A stretch of DNA of 6,672 nucleotides from Candidatus Izemoplasma sp. (lineage in GTDB: Bacteria; Bacillota_I; Bacilli_A; Izemoplasmatales; Izemoplasmataceae): the NCBI GenBank assembly GCA_007123975.1, contig SLFZ01000096.1, positions 1 through 6,672 of the forward strand, read 5' to 3'. A program made the translations under genes and the position numbers. The notes beneath the pieces are model-generated. The model made no database searches. It saw only the letters and a list, made by a program, of their open reading frames with translations, and was not told the DNA's origin. This document shows positions 5,998 through 6,672 of this stretch, one piece after another (within the stretch, counting starts at the first letter, position 1; every line of letters begins with the position of its first letter).

Positions 5998-6672
5998 ATG
6001 AAAAAAACCACCTACACCGAACAGTGGACCGACGACGTCAGCCTCTCGATTTCGGACGTCGACCATTTCCATCACGAAAAGACGCCTTTCCAAACCATCG
6101 ACTTCTACCGCTCAAAGACCCTTGGTGTCTTCTTCACCTTGGACGGGTTGATGATGGCGAACGAAAAAGATGAGTTTATCTACCACGACATGATCAGCCA
6201 CATCCCACTCGCCGTCAACCCCGCAATCCGTCGCGTGCTCATCATCGGCGGCGGCGATGGCGGCACCGCACGTGAAGTGGCACGGTACAAACACATCGAC
6301 GCCATTGACATGGTTGAAATCGACGAACGGGTCGTTCGCCTCTGCCAAGAACACTTACCTCTGACCGCGAGCGCGCTTGATAAAGACCCGCGCATCACGC
6401 TCTATTTTGAAGATGGCCTCGCCTTCGTCGACCGCGCAAAGTCAGAAAGTTACGATCTCATCCTCGTCGATTCGACCGATCCCATCGGCCCGGGCGAAGG
6501 GCTTTTCACGAAGGCATTCTACCAGGCGTGTTACCGAGCGCTAACCGATGAGGGCATCCTCATCAACCAACATGAATCGCCGTATTTTGACAAAGAGCGC
6601 CATGAGATGATTCGCGCCCACGAAAAAATCCGCGATCTTTTCCCGATCGCCGACGTGTATCAGTTCCATCAA
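5998..6672 (+). CDS. speE: Spermidine synthase, first 225 residues (3' end beyond right edge)
   Basis: Aminopropyltransferase that transfers the aminopropyl group of decarboxylated SAM to putrescine, giving spermidine and methylthioadenosine. The frame is open to the window end; about 60 residues are missing if it is like E. coli SpeE (288). Motifs: FHHEKTPFQTIDFYRSKTLG at 24-43, LDGLMMANEKDEFIYHDMI at 48-66, the Rossmann glycine loop IIGGGDGGTAREV at 82-94 that binds the SAM-derived substrate, the acidic VEID strand, and VDSTDPIGP at 157-165. D158 and D161 fall at the same numbers as the putrescine-binding aspartates I recall in E. coli SpeE. The start has AAAGGAGG (5985-5992) 5 nt upstream, beginning at the last base of the speA stop; the gap to speA is 12 nt. 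Identity is secure; putrescine is the likely but unproved acceptor. Confidence 0.97.
   Translation, partial: MKKTTYTEQWTDDVSLSISDVDHFHHEKTPFQTIDFYRSKTLGVFFTLDGLMMANEKDEFIYHDMISHIPLAVNPAIRRVLIIGGGDGGTAREVARYKHIDAIDMVEIDERVVRLCQEHLPLTASALDKDPRITLYFEDGLAFVDRAKSESYDLILVDSTDPIGPGEGLFTKAFYQACYRALTDEGILINQHESPYFDKERHEMIRAHEKIRDLFPIADVYQFHQ

Overview
The window is chromosomal housekeeping DNA, most likely from a Bacillota (Firmicutes) bacterium. Three observations support this. A ytxK-type methyltransferase gene sits directly upstream of ackA, an order known from Bacillus and streptococci. Shine-Dalgarno sequences are strong (AGGAGG, AAAGGAGG). Promoters are of the extended -10, SigA-like type. TGA, TAA and TAG are all used as stops and Trp is encoded by TGG, so the code is standard, not the Mycoplasma code. 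Coding DNA is fairly GC-rich with many C-ending codons, while the metK upstream region is very AT-rich. Genus cannot be fixed from the sequence. No RNA genes, CRISPR array, transposon or phage sequence were seen.

Left part (1-1594, minus strand): a two-gene unit of ytxK, a class I SAM-dependent methyltransferase-like protein, followed by ackA, acetate kinase, whose 3' half lies beyond the left edge. The genes overlap by ATGA.

Middle (1595-1717): a compact divergent control region with two back-to-back, near-consensus promoters. A 6-bp-arm inverted repeat lies inside the spacer of the rightward promoter.

Centre (1718-2417, plus strand): yidD (membrane-protein insertion factor) and a Bcp/PrxQ peroxiredoxin. 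The yidD frame has no stop codon and runs in frame through a good internal ribosome binding site into the peroxiredoxin. The locus could therefore make a YidD-peroxiredoxin fusion of 225 residues, the separate peroxiredoxin, or both. A strong intrinsic terminator overlaps the stop codon.

Right part (2418-6672, plus strand): an AT-rich promoter region and then a tight operon metK-speD-speA-speE. MetK makes S-adenosylmethionine, SpeD decarboxylates it, the SpeA-family enzyme decarboxylates a basic amino acid, and SpeE joins the aminopropyl group to putrescine to give spermidine. speE is cut by the right edge. The most unusual item is the unbroken yidD-peroxiredoxin frame; the SAM-to-spermidine operon without a recognisable SAM riboswitch is the next.
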